Source: Chitinophagales bacterium
Lineage (GTDB): Bacteria; Bacteroidota; Bacteroidia; Chitinophagales; LD1
NCBI GenBank assembly: GCA_026129525.1
Contig: JAHCHW010000005.1
Location: 186,001-250,000, forward strand
DNA length: 64,000 bases
Reading direction: 5' to 3'
The translations under genes were made by a program, and so were the position numbers. The notes under the pieces are model-generated. The model had not been told where the DNA came from and searched no databases. It saw only the letters and a program-made list of their open reading frames with translations. Of this stretch, positions 43,933 to 52,431 are shown piece by piece. The first letter of the stretch is position 1. Each line of letters opens with the position of its first letter.

Positions 43933-44342
43933 TTTTTTCTATTGGTCAGTATCTCAACACATTCACTTCACCATCCATTTTGTTCGACTCCGAAGGAGTC
44001 GCATGTTTATAGCCAATAATTTGCTACAAACCTGTCAACGCAAGGCGGTCGAACTCTTTTGGCTGATAGAGTAACTCCATCCGAGTTTGTTATGTAGTTG
44101 CTCGGCACTTTCTTAATCTACGTGACGTTTAGGTGTAAAAGGCCCTCCAGCGTATCGCATACCTTAACGTAACACATCAATTACTTTTCCTACTAACAAA
44201 ACCGTGATTCCGATCAAGTGCTTCGCCATACAATCCAAAGCAATTTTACTGATATCTCAAACTTTTGTTAAAATAATAGTTGTATCTACAACTATTGACG
44301 AAACCTTTTTTTCTTTGTGTTATTAAACAAAAAACAACCAAC
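43933..44342. other. Gene-free stretch with degraded hairpin repeats
   Basis: The 410 bases between the ABC operon and the YceI gene hold no plausible ORF. There is a hairpin CGACTCC-GAA-GGAGTCG (43985-44001) and the string GCTACAAACCTGTC (44021-44034). A second, imperfect AACTC..GAGTT hairpin lies near 44073-44087. Together they look like a decayed copy of the MITE-like GCTACAAAC repeats common in this phylum, from memory. The right end carries the YceI operator. Confidence 0.5.
44275..44296. promoter_or_regulatory. Operator-like palindrome upstream of yceI
   Basis: AATAGTTGTA TC TACAACTATT is a perfect 10-bp inverted repeat with a 2-bp centre, 46 bp before the ATG. Its length and AT-rich symmetry fit a MarR/OhrR-type repressor site, a common regulator of YceI genes in Bacteroidota. 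No such regulator gene lies in the window. Confidence 0.7.
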
Positions 44343-44966
44343 ATGAAAAAGAGAAAACTGACAATGGTTGCCCTTGCAATACTTACTGTATTGGCATCGT
44401 GCAACAACCAACCAACCGAACAAACTACCGAAACACAAACTACCGCAGCATCGGGCACTTATACCATTGATGCAGCCGCCAGCACCGTAAAATGGAAAGG
44501 CGTAATGCTTGGCGTAAAGGAGCATTTCGGCACGGTTAATCTTACGCAAGGCATACTTACTGTTGAAAACGGCAGCGTAAAAGAAGGCTCCTTTACTGTT
44601 GACCTTAACACAATTACTCCTACCGATGCTAACTACGATGAAAAAAGCGGTTACGGAAAAGAAAAATTAGTTGCTCACCTCTCCTCACCCGATTTTTTTG
44701 ATGTGGCGAACTTCCCATCGGCAACATTTGTTATTGAAAATGTAAACGGAGCGGAAGCCACCGGAACACTAACCGTTCGCGGAAAATCGAACACCGAAAC
44801 GGTAAAAAACATTTCGGTTGCCGAAGAAAACGGAACCGTAAAAGCAACAGGCACGTTAACCTTCGACCGCAAAAAATACGGAGTGGCTTTCGATATGCCC
44901 ATGAAAGACATGGTAATCTCTAACGATATTGAACTTACCGTTGAACTAAACGGAACCAAAAACTAA
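44343..44966 (+). CDS. YceI family lipoprotein (isoprenoid-binding fold)
   Basis: A 207-residue exported lipoprotein with a YceI-like lipocalin barrel that binds long hydrophobic isoprenoid-type molecules. The signal helix runs to the lipobox LTVLASCNNQ (Cys near residue 20). A Thr-rich linker follows. The YceI domain (about 37-207) opens with GTYTIDAAASTVKWKGVML, contains LVAHLSSPDFFDVANFPSAT and NGAEATGTLTVRGKS, and ends TNDIELTVEL-like. A longer frame from TTG 44280 is spurious; ATG 44343 starts a proper signal peptide. A terminator follows and a palindromic operator precedes it, so it is a single-gene unit. Confidence 0.9.
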   Translation: MKKRKLTMVALAILTVLASCNNQPTEQTTETQTTAASGTYTIDAAASTVKWKGVMLGVKEHFGTVNLTQGILTVENGSVKEGSFTVDLNTITPTDANYDEKSGYGKEKLVAHLSSPDFFDVANFPSATFVIENVNGAEATGTLTVRGKSNTETVKNISVAEENGTVKATGTLTFDRKKYGVAFDMPMKDMVISNDIELTVELNGTKN

Positions 44967-44990
44967 TTTTCAGTGTTGGTTTATGGTGAG

Positions 44991-45018
44991 AGGCAGCTCG
45001 TTTGGGCTGCCTTTTTTA
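44991..45018 (+). terminator. Rho-independent terminator of yceI
   Basis: AGGCAGCTC (44991-44999) pairs with GGGCTGCCT (45004-45012), one G-T pair and loop GTTT, followed by TTTTTATT. It is 24 bp past the stop. Confidence 0.88.
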
Positions 45019-45130
45019 TTTCCCGGGGGCAACAACGCAACAAAAAAGGACACGCAGCCGCCATCTGTTAAATACTTTGCGGTTTTGGGCACATTTTTCA
45101 CTCTTCAACGTATCATATTTACACGTCTGC

Positions 45131-45160
45131 GTTCGCGGTAGTGCGAACTATGTAGTTTTG
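45131..45160 (+). promoter_or_regulatory. Promoter region of the tandem caspase-like genes
   Basis: TAGTTTTG (45153-45160) fits the Bacteroidota -7 box. An inverted repeat GTTCGC/GCGAAC (45131-45136 and 45143-45148) sits where the -33 box would be and could bind a regulator. A GGAG ribosome site is at 45171-45174, 7 nt before the TTG start. Confidence 0.5.
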
Positions 45161-45181
45161 TAAAGAAACCGGAGAAAATAC

Positions 45182-48100
45182 TTGAAGGGAGTTTTGAAAA
45201 TAGTTGGATTGATGTTAGCGGTAACTACTGCTCAGATTTTGTTTGCCTCCACCGAAGCCGACTCTATTGCTAACGACATTTTTGAGATTGAAAAAAAAAC
45301 CGCCTTACAGCGCATATCGTTCGAAAAGGTTCGCATAGCCAACGATTACCAGAGTGCCGATGCGCGTTTTATGAATTTAGTGGACAGCGTAACCAACTAC
45401 ATTGTTCAGCTAAATGTTCCCAAGCCGCAAAAGAACAACTACCTCAACCGCCTGCAGTTGTTTCTCAAAAATATTAACCGTTATTATTCCGACAGCTATT
45501 TGAAGAACGGCTCGTACCTCGCCACCCTCAGCTATTATCCGGTTATGCTTGACTGGGACTTGAAAGGCGATTTGGAAAACAACATGAAGCGGTACTCCGC
45601 TTTTTCCATTAAAGCAACACGGTTTATTCCCAGCGATACTATAGCGGAAAACTTTCTTACCGATTATATGAAAGACCATCAGGACGAAATTTTTCGCTAT
45701 GCCGATGAGTTTGACGACCGCAGTTTTGCAAGACGCTTGTTGGAAAAAGCCGTAAAACGCGCACCCGAATCTGCCAAGCGCTATTACTCCACCGGCAATT
45801 CGGTAAGCAATGCACTTCGCAACAGCAACGATGTGTACGTTCGCAAGTCCATCGAAATTTACAATAAACACGGGCAGAAATCGCGCGCTTATCTGTTGCT
45901 CGATGAAATTGTGCGAGGGGACATCAGCATTCCCGCTGCCGACTCCATTGGCAGTATGCCCGATGCACTGTTCGCCCTCTTGGTACAAAATGCATTAAAA
46001 CCAAATGCGGTATTAAATTATTCAGCCTACCGCTTTTTAGATAATGCTGCTGTGGACATAATGCGTAAGCTGAATCAGGAAGCGCTGGCTTCTAATTTCA
46101 ATTTCAGCAGTTTCAGAAATCGCACGCCCGAAGAAATGTTCGTGCTGCTGGCATACGGCTACAAGGAAACTACCCTGCGTGCTTTTCAAATGTTGTTGGA
46201 TGTGTTGAAGAAAAAAGCTGCAGGTGTTCCGATAAACGGGGCACTCATTAGTTGCTTAGATAAAGAAGACCTCAAGCAACTAATTATTCATTGCGATAAA
46301 AACCAAACCTTACCCGAACTGCTCCTGTTGGTGGACGATGACCGCAAAGACTACCTACTTGCACTAACCACCATGGATGAGAAGGAAGATTTGATTCCAC
46401 CCTTTAAACAGTTTTCGGGCAATACTTTGGGCGAGCAAGGCTACCGTAGTATCAGTGAAATAACTAAAGCGCGACCACCTAAGCCGGTTGAAAAAGATGC
46501 AACAACCGAACCTACAGTTGTACAACCGATAAGCAAACCCGATATAACTGTCGAAGCCAAACCTGCCGAAGTTGCACCGGCAAAAGGAATAGAAGGCGAT
46601 GTGCGCGAAGCACCTGCAAAAACTTCGGAAGATTTGGTGCCTGTTCCCATTCCCGAAGTAATTGAGCCCATACACATTCAGTTGGATTCGGTGCAAAAAA
46701 TAAAACTGGCGCTAAAGAAAAACATTGTAAAAACACTGCAAGCCATTCCTTCGTTCATCAATGAAAGTTATGCCGAAGAAATTTTATTGTATGCTGCTCA
46801 GCGCGAACCAGATGAACTATTTAAAAAGGTGGAAGCATTTATGCGGAGGCCTTACTCGCTGAAAATTTTGGAGCGTTGTGCTTCCAATGCTCCGGTTTCG
46901 CTTAAACGTTATTTGTATAACACATCACATCCGGTTACCTACATTTTACAACACAGCAGCAATCCGGTTATTAAACAAATTTTCGAATTCAATACAACAA
47001 TAGGTTACCAAAGCAAGCCCATGTTATTGTTGGATGATGTGGTGCATAAACGCTTATCGCCTAAAGAAGCGCTCGCACTTGGTAATCAACCGGCCGCATT
47101 GTTCAGCGCTGTGGTAAAAATTATTTCGCGGAAAGAATATGTAGGCAAATACAGTATTGACCGCGAAATGCGCGACTACAGCCTGCGCTTTGTACGCGAG
47201 ATAAACGACAAAATTGTAGCGGGTACATCGCAACCTTTTTATTCGGCTGAAACGTTTAACGCGGCCGAATTGTATTTTCTGATGCTGTACGGGCGCGAAG
47301 AAGTTTTCTCTTCCACTTTCAACGGTTTGTTCAACCGCTTTATGCTAAAGTTGCCGGGCAACAGCGGGCAAGCATTTTTAGAAAGCGTAAGCCGCAACGA
47401 GTTTCGCGATTTCCTTTCGTTGTGCTCCAACTACGGAGTGCTCGAAGAATTTCTTGCCAAGTTTAACCAAACTGACAGGCAAAAACTGCTTACTGATTAC
47501 ATCTCCGGGTTGGAATCGGAAAAAGACAATCTCTCTTCGGTAGTGCTTATTGCCGAGGCGCTTTCCAACCTTAACGATATAGCTCTGCTTTCGTTTCTGC
47601 AAACCGAAATTCGAAAAGAATACGAACGGGTAACACTGGCAAACGATAAAATCGGCATTTCAGTATATGGTGTGCTTTCGAGCATTGTTTCGGGCAATGC
47701 GAAAGCAGAACAGAAATGGTTTAGCCGTATTGCAAGGCAGTTCAGCATTGCTCCGGCAAGTTCACTTGCGCTGCAATCATTAGTACCAAATGGTGGCAGC
47801 TGCATTGAACAAATGTATTTCTACAACGATGATGACGGACGAAACTCCTTCATCAATTTTATGAATACATACAAAAATCAAGCGGCATGGACGGTGGAAG
47901 ACCGCCAGAATTATGTTCGCATTTCATCAGCCGAAGGCAAGCCGATTGAAATTTTAGCCAACAAGCCTGAGTACGAAGCAAACGGTGTAAATGCCATTGC
48001 AGCGTACCTGCGCGCGAAAAACGAAACCCCTACTATTGTAGTACACCGCGGGCACAGTTTTCATACCGAAGCCACACTTACAAAAATTCCCGGCAGCACA

Positions 48101-48397
48101 CGCTTGTTGTTTGTTGGTTCCTGCGGAGGGTTTTACAAAATTTCCATTGCCCTCGAGAATGCTCCGGAGGCGCACGTAATTTCCACCAAGCAAATAGGCA
48201 CCAAAACCGTAAACGATGGCATGCTTTATGCCCTCAACGAAAACATACGGCAGGGAAAGGATATTGTGTGGAACGACTTTTGGGAAAAGATGCGGGAGAA
48301 ATTCATCAACAATCCGTACTTCAAAGATTATATACCTCCGCATAAAAACCTGGAGTCAACTTTTATACGGGCTTACTATAAAGTATTGGGAGTATAA
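45182..48397 (+). CDS. Exported protein with duplicated helical module and caspase-like C-terminal domain
   Basis: A 1071-residue protein of no family I can name. The start is TTG 45182, with GGAG 7 nt before it; it gives MKGVLKIVGLMLAVTTAQILFA, a signal peptide. Two copies of a ~330-residue helical module follow (about 165-400 and 530-870): compare LLEKAVKRAPESAKRYY with ILERCASNAPVSLKRYL. They are linked by a Pro/Glu-rich spacer (about 425-500). The C-terminal ~200 residues hold H955-R-G-H958 after a hydrophobic strand (TIVV) and C981 in VGSCGGF after LLFV, 23 residues apart. Hydrophobic-strand-then-His-Gly and strand-then-Cys is the layout of clan CD peptidases. Activity is inferred. Gene 48401 follows after 3 bp. 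Confidence 0.75.
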   Translation: MKGVLKIVGLMLAVTTAQILFASTEADSIANDIFEIEKKTALQRISFEKVRIANDYQSADARFMNLVDSVTNYIVQLNVPKPQKNNYLNRLQLFLKNINRYYSDSYLKNGSYLATLSYYPVMLDWDLKGDLENNMKRYSAFSIKATRFIPSDTIAENFLTDYMKDHQDEIFRYADEFDDRSFARRLLEKAVKRAPESAKRYYSTGNSVSNALRNSNDVYVRKSIEIYNKHGQKSRAYLLLDEIVRGDISIPAADSIGSMPDALFALLVQNALKPNAVLNYSAYRFLDNAAVDIMRKLNQEALASNFNFSSFRNRTPEEMFVLLAYGYKETTLRAFQMLLDVLKKKAAGVPINGALISCLDKEDLKQLIIHCDKNQTLPELLLLVDDDRKDYLLALTTMDEKEDLIPPFKQFSGNTLGEQGYRSISEITKARPPKPVEKDATTEPTVVQPISKPDITVEAKPAEVAPAKGIEGDVREAPAKTSEDLVPVPIPEVIEPIHIQLDSVQKIKLALKKNIVKTLQAIPSFINESYAEEILLYAAQREPDELFKKVEAFMRRPYSLKILERCASNAPVSLKRYLYNTSHPVTYILQHSSNPVIKQIFEFNTTIGYQSKPMLLLDDVVHKRLSPKEALALGNQPAALFSAVVKIISRKEYVGKYSIDREMRDYSLRFVREINDKIVAGTSQPFYSAETFNAAELYFLMLYGREEVFSSTFNGLFNRFMLKLPGNSGQAFLESVSRNEFRDFLSLCSNYGVLEEFLAKFNQTDRQKLLTDYISGLESEKDNLSSVVLIAEALSNLNDIALLSFLQTEIRKEYERVTLANDKIGISVYGVLSSIVSGNAKAEQKWFSRIARQFSIAPASSLALQSLVPNGGSCIEQMYFYNDDDGRNSFINFMNTYKNQAAWTVEDRQNYVRISSAEGKPIEILANKPEYEANGVNAIAAYLRAKNETPTIVVHRGHSFHTEATLTKIPGSTRLLFVGSCGGFYKISIALENAPEAHVISTKQIGTKTVNDGMLYALNENIRQGKDIVWNDFWEKMREKFINNPYFKDYIPPHKNLESTFIRAYYKVLGV

Positions 48398-48400
48398 ACC

Positions 48401-50551
48401 ATGAAAGCGCACAGTTACATATTTACTTTATGGCTGTTGCTGAAAAATGCAGCAGTGCAAAAGTGTGCAATTGTAACAGGTATTTTACTATTCACCATTT
48501 CGTTGCAGGCGGCAAAAGATTCTACCTACATAAAAAAAGCCGACTACTATATTGATGATGAACAGGAGCGCATTGACCGGCTCGATGGCGTGTTGGACGG
48601 CTACGTAAACACAGGCGACCCGGTGCTGAATGCTTACGCCAACAAGGTTTATTTTAAGTTAATTGATTCCATACAGTCGCTCATCAACAAACCGGTGTTC
48701 GATGAAAGCAAACGAAAACTTTTTCGCGACCATCTGTATCTGCAACTACGGAAAATCAATCTCCGTAACTATCATTTGGTAAAGCGGTACGATAACCTGT
48801 TCCGCTTTATGCTTACGGAAATTAACAGTATTGCCAACGACAATTTGCTGCCGCATTTGCTTACCAATATTTCGCAGTCGTTCAACACTTTCGGCTTGTT
48901 TAAAAATGAAGCATGTGCCGATTCGTTTTTAATTATTGCTGCTCGAACGCGTCCCGATGTAGTTTTTAGGTTATTCGACAGCTACAGCAAAAATGCCTAT
49001 GCCGAGCGCGTAGTAATTGAAGCTGCCAAAACCGCACCCGTAACGGTTAAGCGCTATTTTAACAAAGGCGATCCTGTTTACGAAATTCTCAAAAGCAGTA
49101 ACGACACCGTAGTAAAAGTGATATTGCAAATTATGAACCGTTACACGCGTAAGTCCAATGCTTTTACACTTATTGACGATATTATGGCAGGCAAACTGAC
49201 CATCGAAAAAGCCGATGCCATTGGCAAGCAGCCTGAAAAGTATTTGCGTACCATGCTCAACATACGTGCACGCAAATCGCCTTTGGGCGAACACTCTATT
49301 GAAAAGGAGTTAGAGGTGTACGCCCTCAAATTTGTGCGTATTATTAACGACCTGCACAACGAGCGCGATGCCGTTCGCTTTGCATCTATCGAAAATTTTA
49401 CTCCCGAAGAGCTATACACACTTATAGTGTACAGCGAAGAAGAAATTTTTACCTCCACCTTTAACGGTTTGTTCAACAGGTTGATGGTGAAACTTGGCCC
49501 TGTTTCGGGTTTGGAATTTCTGAAACGCGTGGGCGATAACCGTTTTCGCGTGTTTATTAAAATGTGTGCAGGTTTCGGCAAACTCAAAATTTTTCTGCAA
49601 ACCATGACCCCTCTCCACCAGCAAATGCTGATGATAAAATTTGCAAGCGGGTTGGAGGAATACAACGATTTGTCGCAAGCGGTGCATGTTGCCGATGCTT
49701 TTGGAAGTATTACCGATTCGCTAGTGCTTAAAATTTTGCGAAGCACCGTTAAAGTGGAATACATACGGTTGCTTACAAAAAATCATACCCGCGGCATTGC
49801 ACTCTATGGTTTGCTTTCCAATTTATTTGTTGACCAAAACATAGGCTCGGGCGATTGGTTTGCCTCCGTTGCAAAACAATACTCACTGCCCGGATTCGAT
49901 AAAATTACGAACGATAAGCTTTTCGATCGCGATGAGGTAAACCGCTGGCTCATTTATTTTTATGACGATGAAGATGGCGATGCTTCATTTGCATCATTCC
50001 GCAAAATTTTTTCGGATACTGCTTGGACTATTATTGATTCTACTCACTATGTGCTTATACAATCAAAACGCGGTAAGGAAGTGCACATTTATGCCAATAA
50101 ACCAAAAAGCGAATACGAAGGGCAGGCACAACTCGAAAAGTTGTTTGCCGATAATGGCTACGAACCAAACGTAATGGTTCACCGTGGGCACAGTTACTAT
50201 GCATCAAAAACCATTGAGAAAGTACGCGACAACACACAGGTATTTGTGTTAGGTTCCTGTGGCGGCTATCATAGCATTTCCACCATTATTGAACGTTCTT
50301 CCGAAGCCAGTATTATTTCATCGAAACAAATAGGAACCATGTATGTAAACAACCCTATGCTAAAGCTAATGGCAGATAACATACGCGAAGGGAAAGATGT
50401 GGAGTGGCAACCTTTGTGGGATAAACTGGGCGCGTTGGTAAAAGATAACCCCAAGGCGCTTGAGCGGTTTATGGATTACATACCGCCACACAAAAACCTC
50501 GGGGCTATTTTTATAAAAACTTACAACAGTATTATGGAGCGCAGCCTATAG
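48401..50551 (+). CDS. Paralogous exported caspase-like protein with one helical module
   Basis: A 716-residue paralogue of the preceding protein. A hydrophobic N-terminal segment (about 18-38, NAAVQKCAIVTGILLFTISLQA) acts as signal peptide or anchor. There is a single helical module (about 170-500, RVVIEAAKTAPVTVKRYFNKGDP; FTSTFNGLFNRLMVKLGPVSG). The C-terminal domain keeps the same motif: H594-R-G-H597 after NVMV, and C620 in LGSCGGY after VFVL, again 23 residues apart. The segment IYANKPKSEYEG before it also matches the first paralogue. It ends with YIPPHKNLGAIF, as in the first (YIPPHKNLESTF). It starts 3 bp after the first gene's stop, so the pair is one operon. Cysteine hydrolase activity is inferred from the motif alone. 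Confidence 0.75.
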   Translation: MKAHSYIFTLWLLLKNAAVQKCAIVTGILLFTISLQAAKDSTYIKKADYYIDDEQERIDRLDGVLDGYVNTGDPVLNAYANKVYFKLIDSIQSLINKPVFDESKRKLFRDHLYLQLRKINLRNYHLVKRYDNLFRFMLTEINSIANDNLLPHLLTNISQSFNTFGLFKNEACADSFLIIAARTRPDVVFRLFDSYSKNAYAERVVIEAAKTAPVTVKRYFNKGDPVYEILKSSNDTVVKVILQIMNRYTRKSNAFTLIDDIMAGKLTIEKADAIGKQPEKYLRTMLNIRARKSPLGEHSIEKELEVYALKFVRIINDLHNERDAVRFASIENFTPEELYTLIVYSEEEIFTSTFNGLFNRLMVKLGPVSGLEFLKRVGDNRFRVFIKMCAGFGKLKIFLQTMTPLHQQMLMIKFASGLEEYNDLSQAVHVADAFGSITDSLVLKILRSTVKVEYIRLLTKNHTRGIALYGLLSNLFVDQNIGSGDWFASVAKQYSLPGFDKITNDKLFDRDEVNRWLIYFYDDEDGDASFASFRKIFSDTAWTIIDSTHYVLIQSKRGKEVHIYANKPKSEYEGQAQLEKLFADNGYEPNVMVHRGHSYYASKTIEKVRDNTQVFVLGSCGGYHSISTIIERSSEASIISSKQIGTMYVNNPMLKLMADNIREGKDVEWQPLWDKLGALVKDNPKALERFMDYIPPHKNLGAIFIKTYNSIMERSL

Positions 50552-50566
50552 CCGCGTGTCTCCAAA

Positions 50567-50782
50567 CTACTCTTCTGTTTTCTTTTTGGCTGCTGCTTTT
50601 TTAGCAGGCGCTTTTTTGGCTGCTGCTTTTTTTACGGGCGCTTCCGCTTTAGTAGCTTTTGCCTTTTTAGGAGCAGCGGCTTTAGCAGGTGCTGCCGACT
50701 TTTTCACTTTGTGCGGGCGCGAATTGCCATACGAGCCTTTGAATATTTTTCCTTTCCGGGTTCTTTTGTCTCCTCTTCCCAT
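50567..50782 (-). CDS. 30S ribosomal protein THX with long Lys/Ala tail
   Basis: A 71-residue basic protein. The first ~26 residues (MGRGDKRTRKGKIFKGSYG then NSRPHK) match the bTHX (S31) family, a small protein that binds the head of the 30S subunit. The rest is a histone-H1-like tail of Lys, Ala and Pro (AAPAKAAAPKKAKATK; KKAPAKKAAAKKKTEE). The longer frame from 50875 is spurious; the ATG at 50782 gives the family's exact start. It is convergent with the caspase-like pair (15 bp gap). The open frame on the opposite strand (50556-50855) is a shadow of the repetitive tail. Confidence 0.85.
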   Translation of the reverse strand: MGRGDKRTRKGKIFKGSYGNSRPHKVKKSAAPAKAAAPKKAKATKAEAPVKKAAAKKAPAKKAAAKKKTEE

Positions 50783-50926
50783 GTTGTTGTTTATTTTTAT
50801 GATGGTGCGAATAAAGCAAAAAAGTTTCTGTTTGTATCGGATGGAAAGGTGTTGACCTTCCGCTGCGTTAACCACTATTTCCCGGCTTTTCTATAAAATG
50901 TATTTTTAGCCACCACAAACACTCGT

Positions 50927-52342
50927 ATGCACAGAATACTTCTACTTGCTTTTCTGGCAGCAACAGTTTTTTGCTTTTCATCCTGCAAAAAGGAATGCAA
51001 AAATCCGCTGCCCGATAACAATAACAACGACACTACTTATGTGCAAACCACCCCATGGCCCAAGTGGGTGTTTCAGCACTGGATTTGGGAGGGCGAAGGA
51101 ACCACACAAAGCGCCACACAAATTGCAGACGATTACCTTGCCAACGGCATTCCTGTTGGTGCCATTATAATTGACAGCCCATGGGAAACCGCCTATAACG
51201 ATTTCGAATGGGACACCACGCTGTACCCGGGCGCGCAACAAATGATAGATTATTTCCACAGCAAGGATATACGGGTGTTGCTTTGGATAACAGGCGGTAT
51301 TGATACCAACCTGCACCCGCTGTGGGATTACGCCCGCGACCACGATTATTTCATGAAAGAAAATGCTTCATCGGGTCCTGGAATTGTAAAATGGTGGAAG
51401 CCTACGCGCTGTAGTTTAATTGACTGGTATAACCCCGAAGCAGTAGCATGGTGGAAAGGGCTGATGGACAAAGCTCTGGCATACGGTATTGACGGATGGA
51501 AATGCGATGGCTCTGACTTTTTGTTATACGATGTGCAGAATTTTAAATCGTATTTCTACTCGCCTTATCTGCAAGGAAACATTCCGAGCCGCAACGATTA
51601 CTCCGAAAGATACTACCGTATTTTTCATGATTACACCCGCCAAAAACTGGGCAACGACCGCGTAGTAATGTGCCGCCCTATTGATAACTACGGTTACCCT
51701 TTTACAGGCAACTTGGTGGCATTTGCGCCTAAGGACATAAGCTACGCCTGCTGGGTGGGCGACCAGGATGCCGACTTTAACGGATTAAAAGCGGCACTCA
51801 ATAACATGTACGAAAGCGACCAGTACGGCTATTACAGTTTCGGCTCCGATATTGGCGGCTACCGCACCGATCCTTTTTATCCGCAATGGGGGCGCTCTAA
51901 AACCACTTTTATCCGCTGGGCACAGGTAGGGGCATTTTCGGGTTTAATGGAAAATGGCGGAGGCGGGGAGCACCGCCCCTGGATGTTCGACCAGCAAACC
52001 AATGAAATTTACAAACGGCTCACCGTAATGCGCCACAAGTACTTGGTAGGTTATCTGATGGAGAACATGAGCAAATCGGTAGCACAAAACAAATCGTTGA
52101 TGCGTTTCTTCAATAAAACCGATTACAGTTTTATGCTGGGCGATGATATTTATGTGATGCCCATACTCGGCAACAACGGAACGGTAACCGTTAGTTTACC
52201 TTCCGGAAGCAACTGGGTGTATTTGTACGATAAAACAAAAGTGTACGAAGGCGGGCAAACAATTACCAAAACATATTCGCTCGAAGAGTTTCCGGTTTAC
52301 ATTAAGCAGGGAACAAAACTGGCAGAAGCCATAGTGAACTAA
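50927..52342 (+). CDS. Compact GH31 family glycoside hydrolase lipoprotein
   Basis: A 471-residue outer-membrane or periplasmic lipoprotein (lipobox CFSSCKKEC, Cys near 20) with a GH31 catalytic barrel. The nucleophile is inferred as D194 in WKCDGSD, and the acid/base as D279 in WVGDQDADF. The segments FGSDIGGYR and EHRPWMFD complete the -1 subsite, and a short beta domain (PSGSNWVYLYD) ends the protein. GH31 enzymes cut alpha-glucosides, alpha-xylosides or related sugars by retaining hydrolysis. The usual N-terminal beta-sandwich (~200 residues) is missing: the barrel starts right after a 25-residue linker. It is monocistronic and the substrate cannot be read off. Confidence 0.85.
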   Translation: MHRILLLAFLAATVFCFSSCKKECKNPLPDNNNNDTTYVQTTPWPKWVFQHWIWEGEGTTQSATQIADDYLANGIPVGAIIIDSPWETAYNDFEWDTTLYPGAQQMIDYFHSKDIRVLLWITGGIDTNLHPLWDYARDHDYFMKENASSGPGIVKWWKPTRCSLIDWYNPEAVAWWKGLMDKALAYGIDGWKCDGSDFLLYDVQNFKSYFYSPYLQGNIPSRNDYSERYYRIFHDYTRQKLGNDRVVMCRPIDNYGYPFTGNLVAFAPKDISYACWVGDQDADFNGLKAALNNMYESDQYGYYSFGSDIGGYRTDPFYPQWGRSKTTFIRWAQVGAFSGLMENGGGGEHRPWMFDQQTNEIYKRLTVMRHKYLVGYLMENMSKSVAQNKSLMRFFNKTDYSFMLGDDIYVMPILGNNGTVTVSLPSGSNWVYLYDKTKVYEGGQTITKTYSLEEFPVYIKQGTKLAEAIVN

Positions 52343-52431
52343 CCGTTTCTTGCATTTTTCGGTTCGTTGCATTCCTTTTTTTGAAACATATTTACCGCCA
52401 ACCATTACCGCTGGTAACTGTGTTGTAAGAA

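Noticed and set aside
50556..50855. 99-codon plus-strand ORF of Ala, Phe and Leu
   Set aside because: Reverse of the Lys/Ala tail of THX; it would look like a membrane peptide only because AAG/GCA runs reverse to CTT/TGC.
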